64,000 nt of DNA from JBFWRK01 sp050248955 (GCA_050248955.1 JBFWRK010000001.1:558001-622000); one strand, 5' to 3'. Numbered from the stretch's first letter, positions 25,643 to 34,342 are shown. Notes: generated from the sequence alone by a model not told the origin. Numbers and translations are program-made.

Positions 25643-27432
25643 CCTTCGAGGTCGACGATCACCTGTGTCGCGGAGAGGCTGAAGATGCAGACCTTCCGCT
25701 CGGCATCCACCCCGCTCACGAACAGGTTGGCAATCGTCTGATTGGCGTTCATGTTCAGGTTCGACACGTTCGGTCGACCTCCCGCGCAGGGGAACACCGT
25801 CAGGAACCCCGGTGTCGTCGCGTCGGTCGTCGCGAGACTGGCGACGAGCCCGGTGGCGTCGGGTGGCGCGCCGAGCGCGGCGTCGTCGAGATCGAGCACG
25901 ATCGTGCCGCTCGCCGCGATCGCGACCGTTTCACGCGTGTCGAGCAGGCGGCGTGGCGCAGTGGTGACGAGATGCGTCGTACCCGAGCCGTAGACCGCGC
26001 CGAGGTCGACCACGAGGTCGATCGTGGTGCTCGTGAAGACGCAGATCGAACCGGCGCCGATCGCACTGGTCGCGCCGGCGGCCATGGTCCGCCCTGCCGC
26101 GACGTTGAGGTTCGCGGCGAGGGGCCGTCCGCTCGAGCACGGCCCCGGGAAGAGGGTCAGGAAGCCGTCGGTCGCCGGGTTCACGGCAGCGAGGTTGACC
26201 GCCACCGCCGTGGCCCCGACCACTTCGGGGAGGCTGCTCATCGGCACCTCGAACGTCGTGCCGGCGGCGACGCGGTGCTGCGGCAGCGTGAGCCGCTGGT
26301 CGAAGCCCGGTCGGGTGTCCACGAGGCGGGTCGGCGGGACTGGCAGGGGCGCGGCACCAGCGGCTCCCACCCACGCCGCGACATCGACAACCACGTCGAC
26401 GGGAGCGTTCGCGTAGAGGCACAGCGAGCCCTCCGCCGAGAGCCGCACGAGTGCACCGTTGGCGATGATCGAGCCAGCCGTCGCGTTGACGACCGAGGTC
26501 GTCGGCACGCCCGCGCCACAGGGATAGGCCGCGACGAACGCGTCGGCGCAACCGTCGACGGCGACGACGGTCGCGAGCACCGCGGTGGCATCGGCGGAGA
26601 CGCCGCCCTTCCCGACGATCGGTACCTCCAACGAGCGGCCGGCGCCGAGCTTGCCCGGCAGCTCGCGTGTGTCGATCATGCGGTACGGCGCCGGCAGCGG
26701 GTGCACCCCACCGGCCGGGGCAGCCGCGGTGTCCGGTGGGACGTTCGGCGGGACGGAGCCCGACCAGTTCGCAGCTGCGCAGCGGTCGACCGGCGGAGTT
26801 GCTCCACCGTGCGTGGCGATGCCGAGCGCGATCAGGTTCGCCATCTGGAGCGCGCCCTCCGCCTTGAGGTGCAAGCCGTCCGAGGCGGCGACCCATTCGG
26901 GATGGGCAGCGCTCATCGCCGCCCAGTCGAGGACATGGAGGTCGGGCTCGACCGCGGCGCGGGCGCGCAGCGTGTCGTTGAAGGCGCGGTAGAGCGCGGC
27001 GTTGGCGCCGGCCTCCCGGTACGTCAGCCAGAGGACCGACGTGAGGCCTTGGTCGCGCGCTTCTGCGAGGAGCGCGTCGATCCCGGGCGTGATGCTCGTG
27101 TCGTTGTAGCCGGCACCGACCACGAGCGTCGGCGCGAACTGGCCGCGGCGGGCTGCGGTGGCGGCCAGCGCGGTGCTCGGGGCCTTCCCCTGGTAGGAGC
27201 AGCTCGGCGCGACGAGCCGCCGGCAGACGGCGGAGTCGTCCAGCACCGTGGCATTGGCTTGCAACGCGGCTGCCGCCGGGGGCGAGAGCGCGATGCCGGC
27301 CAGGACCGAGTCGCCGACGACGAGTGCGCTCGCTGCCGGGGCCGCATCGGCGGTGTGGGTCGCGGGGACGGCGACCGCTGTCGTGGTGCCCAGGAGGACA
27401 CCGACCGCCATCAGGATTCGCCGCAGTTTCAT
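25627..27432 (-). CDS. Secreted SGNH-hydrolase with three surface repeats (paralogue 2)
   Basis: This 601-aa protein has a signal peptide (ILMAVGVLLGTTTAVAVPATHTADA) and an SGNH domain with VVGDSVLAGI, GAGYNDTS and SDGLHLKAEGALQMA. Its three repeats begin RMIDTR, RLVDTR and RLLDTR and end in VVVDVAAWVG, LVVDLGAVYG and VIVDLEGWITS. It is upstream of and overlapping paralogue 1. The architecture suggests cell-surface enzymes with adhesive or structural tails. The substrate is unknown. Confidence 0.85.
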   Translation of the reverse strand: MKLRRILMAVGVLLGTTTAVAVPATHTADAAPAASALVVGDSVLAGIALSPPAAAALQANATVLDDSAVCRRLVAPSCSYQGKAPSTALAATAARRGQFAPTLVVGAGYNDTSITPGIDALLAEARDQGLTSVLWLTYREAGANAALYRAFNDTLRARAAVEPDLHVLDWAAMSAAHPEWVAASDGLHLKAEGALQMANLIALGIATHGGATPPVDRCAAANWSGSVPPNVPPDTAAAPAGGVHPLPAPYRMIDTRELPGKLGAGRSLEVPIVGKGGVSADATAVLATVVAVDGCADAFVAAYPCGAGVPTTSVVNATAGSIIANGALVRLSAEGSLCLYANAPVDVVVDVAAWVGAAGAAPLPVPPTRLVDTRPGFDQRLTLPQHRVAAGTTFEVPMSSLPEVVGATAVAVNLAAVNPATDGFLTLFPGPCSSGRPLAANLNVAAGRTMAAGATSAIGAGSICVFTSTTIDLVVDLGAVYGSGTTHLVTTAPRRLLDTRETVAIAASGTIVLDLDDAALGAPPDATGLVASLATTDATTPGFLTVFPCAGGRPNVSNLNMNANQTIANLFVSGVDAERKVCIFSLSATQVIVDLEGWITS

Positions 27433-27547
27433 CCGCCTCCGTGTTCAGGTTCCGTCTTCGCCGCCCGGCAGAGCGCGAGCGTACCCGCCGAGCGTGAGAC
27501 TGAAACCGCGAGACTCAATCCGCGGCGCCACCCGCCATCCCCGCGAG

Positions 27548-28063
27548 TCAGGAGGTGACGTTGCGCAGGATCTCGCCGAAGGCTGCGTCGGCGTAGGCCC
27601 GGATCTCGTCGTCCGTGCGGTCCTGGATCGGGTGCGGCACGAAGACGCGGGCGACGGAGGGGAACCCGAGCGAGCGCGACTGGGCGTCGGCGGCCTGCAC
27701 GAACTCCGCGGACGCGACGAACACGCCGACGACTCCTCGGCGCTCCAGATCACTGATGTCGTGCACACTGCACGACGTGCAACTGCCTCAATCGGCGAGC
27801 GCCTCGATCACCACTTCGCACTGCAGCGAGATCTCGTGGCGCAGATCGACGGGGGCCGGCTTCGTGAACGTCGGCTTCCTGTAACGCGTGACCACGGCGC
27901 CGACGTCGCCGAGCCGGCGCTCGAGCTGGTCGAGGAAGACGTCACCGCGAGGCTTCGAGATGTCGAGCAGGCCGACCCGCTTGCCGTCGAGCGACACCGG
28001 GCGCTGGAGCAGCTCACGCGTCGTGATCTGCCGCTCCGCCGTCGGGTCGAGGATGAGGGTCAT
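27548..28063 (-). CDS. UGSC-motif selenoprotein (in-frame TGA = Sec)
   Basis: The reading frame from ATG 28063 to 27548 is 171 codons with a single internal TGA at 27790-27788 (codon 92). Around it the protein reads EVVIEALAD-U-GSCTSCSVHDISDLERRG, the diagnostic motif of the UGSC family of selenoproteins and Cys homologues. Sequence on both sides of the TGA is protein-like and in one frame. A hairpin at 27758-27776 begins 11 nt after the TGA. ATGA overlap links it to the thioredoxin-domain gene. It is probably a redox or thiol-active enzyme; the reaction is unknown. Ordinary annotation would split it into a 91-aa and a 72-aa fragment. Confidence 0.9.
27758..27776 (-). promoter_or_regulatory. 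Candidate bacterial SECIS hairpin
   Basis: On the minus strand the message reads GUCGUGCA-GUG-UGCACGAC, a perfect 8-bp stem with a three-base loop containing G and U. It starts 11 nt after the UGA codon, the spacing known for the E. coli fdhF SECIS upper stem. It lies inside the coding sequence (residues TSCSVHD), as bacterial SECIS elements do. SelB binding is inferred. Confidence 0.8.
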
Positions 28064-29505
28064 CTCGTCACCTCCCGTGTGACCGGCGCGCTGCCGGTGC
28101 TGCCGTTCGCCCAACCACCGATGATGGCCGAGAACAGCCCGGCGCCGCCACCCGCGTGCACGAGCAGGATGCCATCCGGCTTGAACTTCGGCAGCGTGTG
28201 ATCCGCGAACTGCTCTGGCACGCCCTCGGCGATGCCGTTCGCGCCGCGCACGATCTCTGCGCCCGGGATCTGCAGACGCGCGTGCAGCTCGGCGATCACC
28301 CGATCGCGGTCCCAGCCTGATTCGCCGAAGACGCGGGCGTGTTCGGGGCCGACCACGAGGATCGCGTCGAACGCGAGCACGAGCTTCGGGTTGTGCAACG
28401 TCCGCAGGCACGCGGCGAAGGAGTTCGCGAGGTGGTCGGCGTCGCGCGCCAGCTGGTCGACCACGCAGCGCGGACCCTCGCCGGCGAACAACGTCACCGC
28501 GTCCTGGCCCTCGGCGACGCCGCGCGCGACGGCGAGCGAGGTCCAGGGCGAGCCGACCTCGTCCTCGGGGAAGCAGAAGCTGAGCTTGCCCGGATTGCCG
28601 TGGGCGGCACGGTCGACCTCGCCAGGACGGCCGCCGCCGACGTTGCGCACGACGAGTTGGAGGGCGCGACCGATCGTCAGGTTGGCGCGGTTGCCCTGAC
28701 CGAACACGTTGACACCGGCGTTCATGCCGACGGCGCGCGTCCCCGGTCCGTTACAGATGACGACCGGCCCGACCGGCATCGTCGTAGCGAGCACCCCGTG
28801 GATGTTGAACTCGTCGGTGCACGCCGCCTCGACGGCGGCGATCACCCACGGCAGGTGCTCCGGCTTGCAGCCCGCCATCACGGCGTTGATCGCGATCTTC
28901 TCCACGGTGATCTCGACGAGATCGGGCGGTACGACGGCAACGATCTCCTGCGGATCGCGACTCGTGCCGCCCAGCATCCGCAGCACCCGCGCCTCGGTCG
29001 GCGGCACGACGGGCAGCCCGTCGGTCCAGCCTCGGTCGAACAGTGCCTCCATCTCGTCCTCGAGCGCAGCGACCTCGATCCGCCTGGCGTGCAGCTTCGA
29101 TCCGTTGAACCGCACGTGGAGCTCGTCGGCCAGATCCGGGTCCACGGAGAGCGAGCCGCAGCCGGGTCGCATCGGCGGCAGGTCCGGCCCGAGGCCCGGC
29201 ATCCCGGTCACCCGCTCCCAGTCCTCGCGGCGCCAGCCGACCGTGCGATCGACCTCGACACCGTTCTCGACGCGGATCAGCGTCGGGACGGTCTCGATGT
29301 CGTGGTGCCAGCTGATCGCCAGGTCGCTGTCGTGGTGGGCGAGGACACCGGGCGGGAAGGCCGGGTCGTCCTGGGTGTAGACGGTGACCTCCAGGTCGTC
29401 GGCGGCGAGCTGCCGGAGGACCGGCACGACCAGCACGCAGGTCGCGCACTCGTGCTTCACGACGGCGACGAGGCCGTCCGGCAGGCGAGGCGGCGCCATC
29501 GTCAT
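28060..29505 (-). CDS. Thioredoxin-domain protein with UGSC-associated large domain
   Basis: In this 481-aa protein, residues 1 to about 110 form a thioredoxin-like fold with a redox pair C20-A-T-C23 (VVKHECATCVLV) and the cis-Pro segment TVPTLIRVENGVEVDRTVGW. The remainder is a large domain (GLPVVPPTEARVLRMLGG, IAINAVMAGCKPEHLPWVIAAVEA, GPGTRAVGMNAGVNVFGQGNRAN, GILLVHAGGGAGLFSAIIGGW) that I recognise only as conserved beside UGSC proteins. The ATG at 29505 forms an ATGA overlap with the hydrolase, and the end forms another with the selenoprotein. It probably reduces or partners the selenoprotein. Confidence 0.8.
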   Translation of the reverse strand: MTMAPPRLPDGLVAVVKHECATCVLVVPVLRQLAADDLEVTVYTQDDPAFPPGVLAHHDSDLAISWHHDIETVPTLIRVENGVEVDRTVGWRREDWERVTGMPGLGPDLPPMRPGCGSLSVDPDLADELHVRFNGSKLHARRIEVAALEDEMEALFDRGWTDGLPVVPPTEARVLRMLGGTSRDPQEIVAVVPPDLVEITVEKIAINAVMAGCKPEHLPWVIAAVEAACTDEFNIHGVLATTMPVGPVVICNGPGTRAVGMNAGVNVFGQGNRANLTIGRALQLVVRNVGGGRPGEVDRAAHGNPGKLSFCFPEDEVGSPWTSLAVARGVAEGQDAVTLFAGEGPRCVVDQLARDADHLANSFAACLRTLHNPKLVLAFDAILVVGPEHARVFGESGWDRDRVIAELHARLQIPGAEIVRGANGIAEGVPEQFADHTLPKFKPDGILLVHAGGGAGLFSAIIGGWANGSTGSAPVTREVTR

Positions 29506-30392
29506 GCCGTCAGGAACCCGATGATCCGCCGGTTGACGGACGAGGGCTGCTCGAGCTGGAGGAAGTGCCCCGCGTCGGCGACGACCTCGATCGTCACGTT
29601 CCCGCCGACCATCGCGCGCGTCGCGTCGACGACCTCGACGCCGATGCACCCGTCGTCCGCGCCGTGCAGGTAGAGCGTCGGCTGCGCCGGCACGGCCTGG
29701 GTGGCGTTCTGGATGTCGGTGAGCGCGGGATCGACGTAGCCGGCGCCGAGCGTCGCGCGGTAGTAGCCGAGCGCCGCCTGCAGGTTGGCAGGATCGCGCA
29801 GCGACGGCTTCAGCAGGGCGAGCTCCTCGGCGGCGTCGAACCCGGGCGACCAGTCGCGCCAGAGCAGATCGATGTACGCGAGGTCGTCGGCCGGCACCAC
29901 GAGATCTGCGAGCGGGTGCTGGAAGAAGAACATGTACCACGAGCGCTTGAGCTGCTCGAGGTTCGTCAGGAACGCGATGCCGACCGCGCCGCCGGGCGGC
30001 ACGGCCATCCCGACGACCTTCGACCACCGCTCCGGCTCGTGGCTCGCAGCGCCGTACGTCGCCAACGCTCCCCAGTCGTGCCCGATGATCACCGCGTCGC
30101 CGTCGGCGCCGAGGACCTCGTGCATCGCGATCGCGTCGAGTGCGAGCGCCCCGGTCTGATAGCGACCGTCCTTCGGCACGCCGCTCGGTGCGTAGCCGCG
30201 TTGGAACGGTGCGACCGCGCGGAAGCCGGCGTCGGCCAGCTCCGGCAAGAGGTGCCGCCACGTGTGCGCCGAGTCCGGGAACCCGTGGAGGCACAACGCC
30301 AGCGGTCCCGTGCCGCACTCGAGGTACGCGACCTCGAACCCGTTGGCGCTCACCGCGCCCTCCGTGATTCCCCCAGGCATCACGGTGACCAT
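29502..30392 (-). CDS. Alpha/beta hydrolase (epoxide-hydrolase-like)
   Basis: This protein of about 296 aa has the oxyanion motif LCLHGFPDSAHTWRHLLPEL, a nucleophile in VIIGHDWGALATYG (Asp nucleophile, as in epoxide hydrolases and haloalkane dehalogenases) and a terminal His in VVADAGHFLQLEQP. A cap domain is rich in aromatic residues (SWYMFFFQHPLADL). The start is uncertain: ATG 30392, ATG 30380 or a GTG further in. It is the first gene of the operon ending in the UGSC selenoprotein. Confidence 0.87.
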   Translation of the reverse strand: MVTVMPGGITEGAVSANGFEVAYLECGTGPLALCLHGFPDSAHTWRHLLPELADAGFRAVAPFQRGYAPSGVPKDGRYQTGALALDAIAMHEVLGADGDAVIIGHDWGALATYGAASHEPERWSKVVGMAVPPGGAVGIAFLTNLEQLKRSWYMFFFQHPLADLVVPADDLAYIDLLWRDWSPGFDAAEELALLKPSLRDPANLQAALGYYRATLGAGYVDPALTDIQNATQAVPAQPTLYLHGADDGCIGVEVVDATRAMVGGNVTIEVVADAGHFLQLEQPSSVNRRIIGFLTA

Positions 30393-30416
30393 AACGCCGC
30401 AGAGAGCGACCAACAT

Positions 30417-30451
30417 CACACCGGACTGTCTGGACAGCGGGAGCCGGTGTG
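30417..30451. promoter_or_regulatory. Nested hairpin between divergent genes
   Basis: Outer arms CACACCGG (30417-30424) and CCGGTGTG (30444-30451) enclose an inner CTGTC-TG-GACAG palindrome. It sits in the short promoter gap between the selenoprotein operon (minus strand) and the MBL-fold gene (plus strand). It could be an operator for one or both; no regulator is adjacent. Confidence 0.45.
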
Positions 30452-30483
30452 TTTAGCGTGCCCTGCTCATCGGGGGCTCGACG

Positions 30484-31329
30484 GTGATCTCGGTCACGTT
30501 CCACGGTGTGCGCGGTTCGACGCCATGCCACGGCGATGACATCAAGCGATACGGCGGCAACACGTCGTGCGTGTCGGTCGCGCTGCCCGGAGAAGCGCCG
30601 CTCCTGTTCGACCTCGGCACCGGGCTGCGCTACTTCGGCAAGCGGCAGCCGCTCGACGGCTCGTTCCGCGGGTCGTGCCTGCTGAGTCACCTCCACTGGG
30701 ACCACACCCAGGGCCTGCCGTTCTTCGGGCCGATCCTGCAGCCGGGATCGCACCTCGATGTCTACGCGCCCGTGCAGGAGGACGGTCGCCCGTCCGCCGA
30801 GGCGATCCGCGCCTTCATGCGCCCGCCGCACTTCCCGATCTCGCTCGACGACCTGCCCGGCGTCGTCGACTTCCACGACGTCGGGGACACGGAGTTCGAC
30901 ATCGGCGGCGCGCGCGTGGTGTCGCGCCTGCTGCCGCACGTCGGCAACACCCTCGGCTTCCGCGTCAACTTCGCAGGTACGACGATCGTGTACATCTCCG
31001 ACCACCAGCAGCCCTACGACGGAGCGCACGCGATGTCCGACGGCGCCCGTGAGCTCGCACAGGACGCGGATCTGCTCATCCACGACGCGCAGTACACGAC
31101 GGAAGAGTTCGAGGTGAAGCGGAACTGGGGTCACTGCACCGTCGAGTACGCGGTCTGGCTCGCCGCGGAGTGCAACGTGAAGCGGCTCGCGCTGTTCCAT
31201 CACGATCCGACGCGCACCGACGACTGGCTCGACGAGCTGGTGCGGTGCGCGGTGCTCGCCGGCGGGCTCAACGACGTCGAGGTGTTCGGTGCGTTCGAAG
31301 GCCTGACGGTCAAGATCCCGATCGACTGA
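30484..31329 (+). CDS. MBL-fold metallohydrolase (RNase Z/PhnP-like)
   Basis: This 281-aa protein begins ISVTFHGVRGSTPC and has metal motif LSHLHWDHTQG, a mid-protein histidine in LLPHVGNTLGF, ISDHQQPYDG with the bridging Asp, and LALFHHDPTRTDD. The GVRGSTP opening is typical of a large group of stand-alone MBL hydrolases annotated as PhnP or RNase Z-like. The substrate is undetermined. GTG start at 30484. It is followed eight bases later by a membrane protein gene. Confidence 0.87.
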   Translation: MISVTFHGVRGSTPCHGDDIKRYGGNTSCVSVALPGEAPLLFDLGTGLRYFGKRQPLDGSFRGSCLLSHLHWDHTQGLPFFGPILQPGSHLDVYAPVQEDGRPSAEAIRAFMRPPHFPISLDDLPGVVDFHDVGDTEFDIGGARVVSRLLPHVGNTLGFRVNFAGTTIVYISDHQQPYDGAHAMSDGARELAQDADLLIHDAQYTTEEFEVKRNWGHCTVEYAVWLAAECNVKRLALFHHDPTRTDDWLDELVRCAVLAGGLNDVEVFGAFEGLTVKIPID

Positions 31330-31337
31330 GCAACGCG

Positions 31338-31712
31338 ATGGGAGCAGCGACGGCCGCCGCCGCGGTCCTCGGCATCGCGATGCTGATCGCCGGCGGCGGG
31401 AAGCTCGCCAGCCCGTCGTGGCCGGAGCACGCCCGTGGGTTGGGCGCACCGGCGTGGTCGGTGCCGGTGGTGCCGTGGATCGAGATCGGCCTGGGTGCCC
31501 TGCTCGTCGTCCAGTGGATGCGGGTGCTCGTCGCCGCGCTGACCGCGGCGCTGCTGCTCGTCTTCACCGCGCTGCTCGTGCTGCGGCTCGCGCAGGGGCG
31601 GCGACCGCCGTGCGCCTGCTTCGGGGGCCTCTCGACGCGGCCGATCGGACCGTGGAGCGTCGCGCGGAACGTCGCACTGGTCCTGCTCGCCGTCACGGCG
31701 ATGGTGCTGTGA
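31338..31712 (+). CDS. MauE/DoxX-like membrane protein
   Basis: This 124-aa protein has four hydrophobic segments: AAAVLGIAMLIAGGGKLASP, VPWIEIGLGALLVVQWM, ALTAALLLVFTALLVLRLAQG and NVALVLLAVTAMVL. The motif CACFGG is characteristic of MauE-type redox membrane proteins. Such proteins are linked to disulphide or methylamine-dehydrogenase maturation. It is co-directional with the MBL gene. Its last 20 bases overlap the convergent ptrB gene. Confidence 0.75.
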   Translation: MGAATAAAAVLGIAMLIAGGGKLASPSWPEHARGLGAPAWSVPVVPWIEIGLGALLVVQWMRVLVAALTAALLLVFTALLVLRLAQGRRPPCACFGGLSTRPIGPWSVARNVALVLLAVTAMVL

Positions 31713-33759
31713 CGCCCTCGCCCATCACGGTCAGCAGGAACGCGATGACCTGCGCCTCGTCCCGCCAGGCGTCATAGCGGCCGGACGGCCCTGCGTGACC
31801 GGCGCCCATCTCGGTCTTCAACAGCAGCGGCCGCGACCCGGTGGCGAAGGCGCGCAGCTTGGCCACCCACTTCGCCGGCTCGTGGAACGCGACCCGTGGA
31901 TCGTTCAACCCGGCGGTGACGTAGAGCGCCGGGTAGGTACGGGCCTCGACGTTGTCGTAGGGGGAGTAGGCGAGCATGTAGCTCGCCGCGGGTTCTTCGC
32001 GCGGGTCGCCCCACTCCTCCCACTCGGTGATCGTCAACGGGAGGGTCGGGTCGCTCATCGACGAGATGACGTCGACGAACGGGACCTCCGCGATCACGGT
32101 GTTGATCGCATCCGGTCGCATCGTCATCGCCGCACCGACGAGCAGCCCGCCGGCCGATCCGCCGCGCACCGCGATCCGGTCGCGAGCTGCGTACCCGAGC
32201 GCGACGAGACGGTCGGCGCAGGCGAGGAAGTCGTCGAACGTGTTGCGCTTCTTCATCAGCTTGCCGTCGAGGTACCACCGCCGCCCGAGCTCGCCGCCAC
32301 CACGCGGATGAGCGAGGGCCCAGACCCATCCGCGATCGAGCAGCGACAGCCTCGCGGCGGAGAACCACGGTGGCATCGACGCCTCGTACGAGCCGTAGCC
32401 GTACAGCAGCGCGGGAGCGGATCCGTCGATCGGCGTGCCGCGGTGCCACACGACGTCGAGCGGGACCTGCGCGCCGTCCGGCGCTCGTGCCCAGACGCGT
32501 GCCGACTCGTACTGGCTCAGGTCGACGCCGAGCACGGGGGTCTGCTTGAGGAGGCGACGCTCGCCGGTGGTCACGTCGGTCTCGTAGATCGAGGCCGGCG
32601 TCGTGAGCGACTGGTACGAGTAGCGCAACAGGGTGGTCTCGTACTCGGGGTTGGTGTCGAGCTCGACGTCGCTCGGTTCGTCGCCGACGTCCACGACTCG
32701 CTCCGTCCCGTCGCGGAACAGCACGCGCAGGCGCGGCTGGGCGTTCGCCCACTCGTGGAGCACGAGGTGCCCGGCGAAGGCTTCGGCGGTGGTGATGCGC
32801 CGGCCCGGTTCGTGGGCGACGAGCTCGGTCCACGCCTCCTCGGGTGCGTCGATCGGAGCGGTGACGACGCGGAAGTCCTCGGCGTCGTCGTTCGTGACGA
32901 TCACGAAGTGGTCGCCCCACGGCTCGACCGAGTACTCGTGGTCAGGGCGCCGGCCGGCAACGCTGCGTGGCGCCGCCTCGGGATCGCCGGCCGGCACGAC
33001 CCACACTTCGGTCGACTGCTTCGACTCGGCAGTGATGATGATCCATTCCTCGTCACGCGACGAGTCGACCCCGAGGTAGAACCGCTCGTCGGGTTCCTCG
33101 ATCACGAGGATGTCGTCGCTCTGTGGCGTGCCGAGCCGGTGCCGCCACACCTGGTGCGGCCGCATCGCGTCGTTGGGGACGGTGTAGAAGACGTGCTGGT
33201 CGTCGGCCGACCAGGCCGTGCCGTAGTACGTCCGTTGGAGCCGGTCGGCGAGGTCTGCTCCGGTCGTCAGATCGCGCACGCGCAGCTCGAACTCCTCGCC
33301 GCCGTCCGTGTCGGCCGACCACGCGAGCAGCCGGTGCGAGGGGCTGATGTCGAACGCGCCGACATCGAAGAACGCGTGGCCGGTCGCCTCGACGTTCTCG
33401 TCGAGCAGGACATCGCTCGCCGCCGTCTCGGCCGACGTGCCTCGGCAGTGCACGCGGTAGTCGCGGCCCTCGATGGTGCGGGCGAGGTACCACCACGGAC
33501 CCTTGCGCACCGGGACCGACTCGTCGGTCTCCTTGATCCTGCTCTTGATCTCCTGGAAGAGCTGCTCGCGCAGGTCCGCCAGCGGTGCGAACCATTCGGC
33601 GGTGTAGGCGTTCTCTGCCTCGAGGTAGGCGATGGTTCGCGGGTCGTCGCGATCGCGGAGCCATGCCCACGGGTCGTCCTGGGAGCCGCCGGGGCGCTCC
33701 CAGACATGGGGCGAGGTCGGTGCGATCGGGGGGTCGGGAAGTGCCGGCGTCTGGGCCAT
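31693..33759 (-). CDS. ptrB: Oligopeptidase B (S9A prolyl-oligopeptidase family)
   Basis: This 688-aa cytoplasmic serine peptidase has an N-terminal beta-propeller (DDPWAWLRDRDDPRTIAYLEAEN ... YYGTAWSADDQHVFYTV). The C-terminal catalytic domain carries HPRGGGELGRRWYLDGKLMKK, nucleophile RGGSAGGLLVGA, the Asp segment VTAGLNDPRVAFHEPAKWVAKL and the His segment GAGHAGPSGRYD. The acidic substrate-pocket features fit cleavage after Lys or Arg in short peptides. The ATG at 33759 is chosen because homology begins directly after it. Confidence 0.94.
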   Translation of the reverse strand: MAQTPALPDPPIAPTSPHVWERPGGSQDDPWAWLRDRDDPRTIAYLEAENAYTAEWFAPLADLREQLFQEIKSRIKETDESVPVRKGPWWYLARTIEGRDYRVHCRGTSAETAASDVLLDENVEATGHAFFDVGAFDISPSHRLLAWSADTDGGEEFELRVRDLTTGADLADRLQRTYYGTAWSADDQHVFYTVPNDAMRPHQVWRHRLGTPQSDDILVIEEPDERFYLGVDSSRDEEWIIITAESKQSTEVWVVPAGDPEAAPRSVAGRRPDHEYSVEPWGDHFVIVTNDDAEDFRVVTAPIDAPEEAWTELVAHEPGRRITTAEAFAGHLVLHEWANAQPRLRVLFRDGTERVVDVGDEPSDVELDTNPEYETTLLRYSYQSLTTPASIYETDVTTGERRLLKQTPVLGVDLSQYESARVWARAPDGAQVPLDVVWHRGTPIDGSAPALLYGYGSYEASMPPWFSAARLSLLDRGWVWALAHPRGGGELGRRWYLDGKLMKKRNTFDDFLACADRLVALGYAARDRIAVRGGSAGGLLVGAAMTMRPDAINTVIAEVPFVDVISSMSDPTLPLTITEWEEWGDPREEPAASYMLAYSPYDNVEARTYPALYVTAGLNDPRVAFHEPAKWVAKLRAFATGSRPLLLKTEMGAGHAGPSGRYDAWRDEAQVIAFLLTVMGEGVTAPSP

Positions 33760-33824
33760 GGAGCGGCCACGATAACGGTCCCGGCCCAGGTGTCCTTCTG
33801 GTCGCCCGATAGCGTGCACGCCAC

Positions 33825-34136
33825 ATGCGGGTGTGGATCGACCAGGACCTGTGCACGGGCGACGGGCTGTGCGTCGATCATTGCCCCGACGTGTTCGTAC
33901 AGCTCGAGGACGGCATCGCCTATGTCGCCGAGAGCGCAGTCGCGCTCAACGATCCCGGAGGCTCGGGGAGCCTCGCATCGGTTCCGTTCCGCCGCCATCG
34001 CGCCGTGATCGAGGCCGCCGAGCTCTGCCCGGGCGAGTGCATCTTCATCGAGATGCCGGTGACCGAGCTCCGGGAGATCGAAGCCGAGCCGGCGGAGGAC
34101 GAACCCGACGAGGACGCTGAACCGCTCGCCAGCTGA
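33825..34136 (+). CDS. Single-cluster ferredoxin, 3Fe-4S type
   Basis: This 103-aa protein has the cluster motif LCTGDGLCVDHCP (C-x2-D-x2-C-x3-C) and a distal CPGEC. The second position of a normal four-Cys motif is Asp, as in 3Fe-4S ferredoxins that serve cytochromes P450 or related monooxygenases. The acidic tail (EAEPAEDEPDEDAEP) is unusual. No P450 or reductase gene lies beside it, so the redox partner must be elsewhere. Confidence 0.9.
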   Translation: MRVWIDQDLCTGDGLCVDHCPDVFVQLEDGIAYVAESAVALNDPGGSGSLASVPFRRHRAVIEAAELCPGECIFIEMPVTELREIEAEPAEDEPDEDAEPLAS

Positions 34137-34342
34137 CGGCCATCATCCCAGCTGAGGGTGCGCCGGGGTTCGCGAGCGGAATCCCCCGGCGGGGTCGGTC
34201 GGGGCGCGTCTACGCTGCCCGGCCATGACGGCACGGCGCTGACTCCGCAGCGGCCCTCCGCGGCCGCGGTCGGCCCTGTTGCTCGCGCGCCCCTCGTGCC
34301 CGGCGACCGTCATCGTCTCCCCCGTTCCCGTCGGAGGATCCC

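Noticed and set aside
28060..31449. A 1129-codon minus-strand open frame
   Set aside because: Only the part after ATG 29505 is protein-like; the upstream part runs antisense through the hydrolase and MBL genes and comes from high-GC codon bias.
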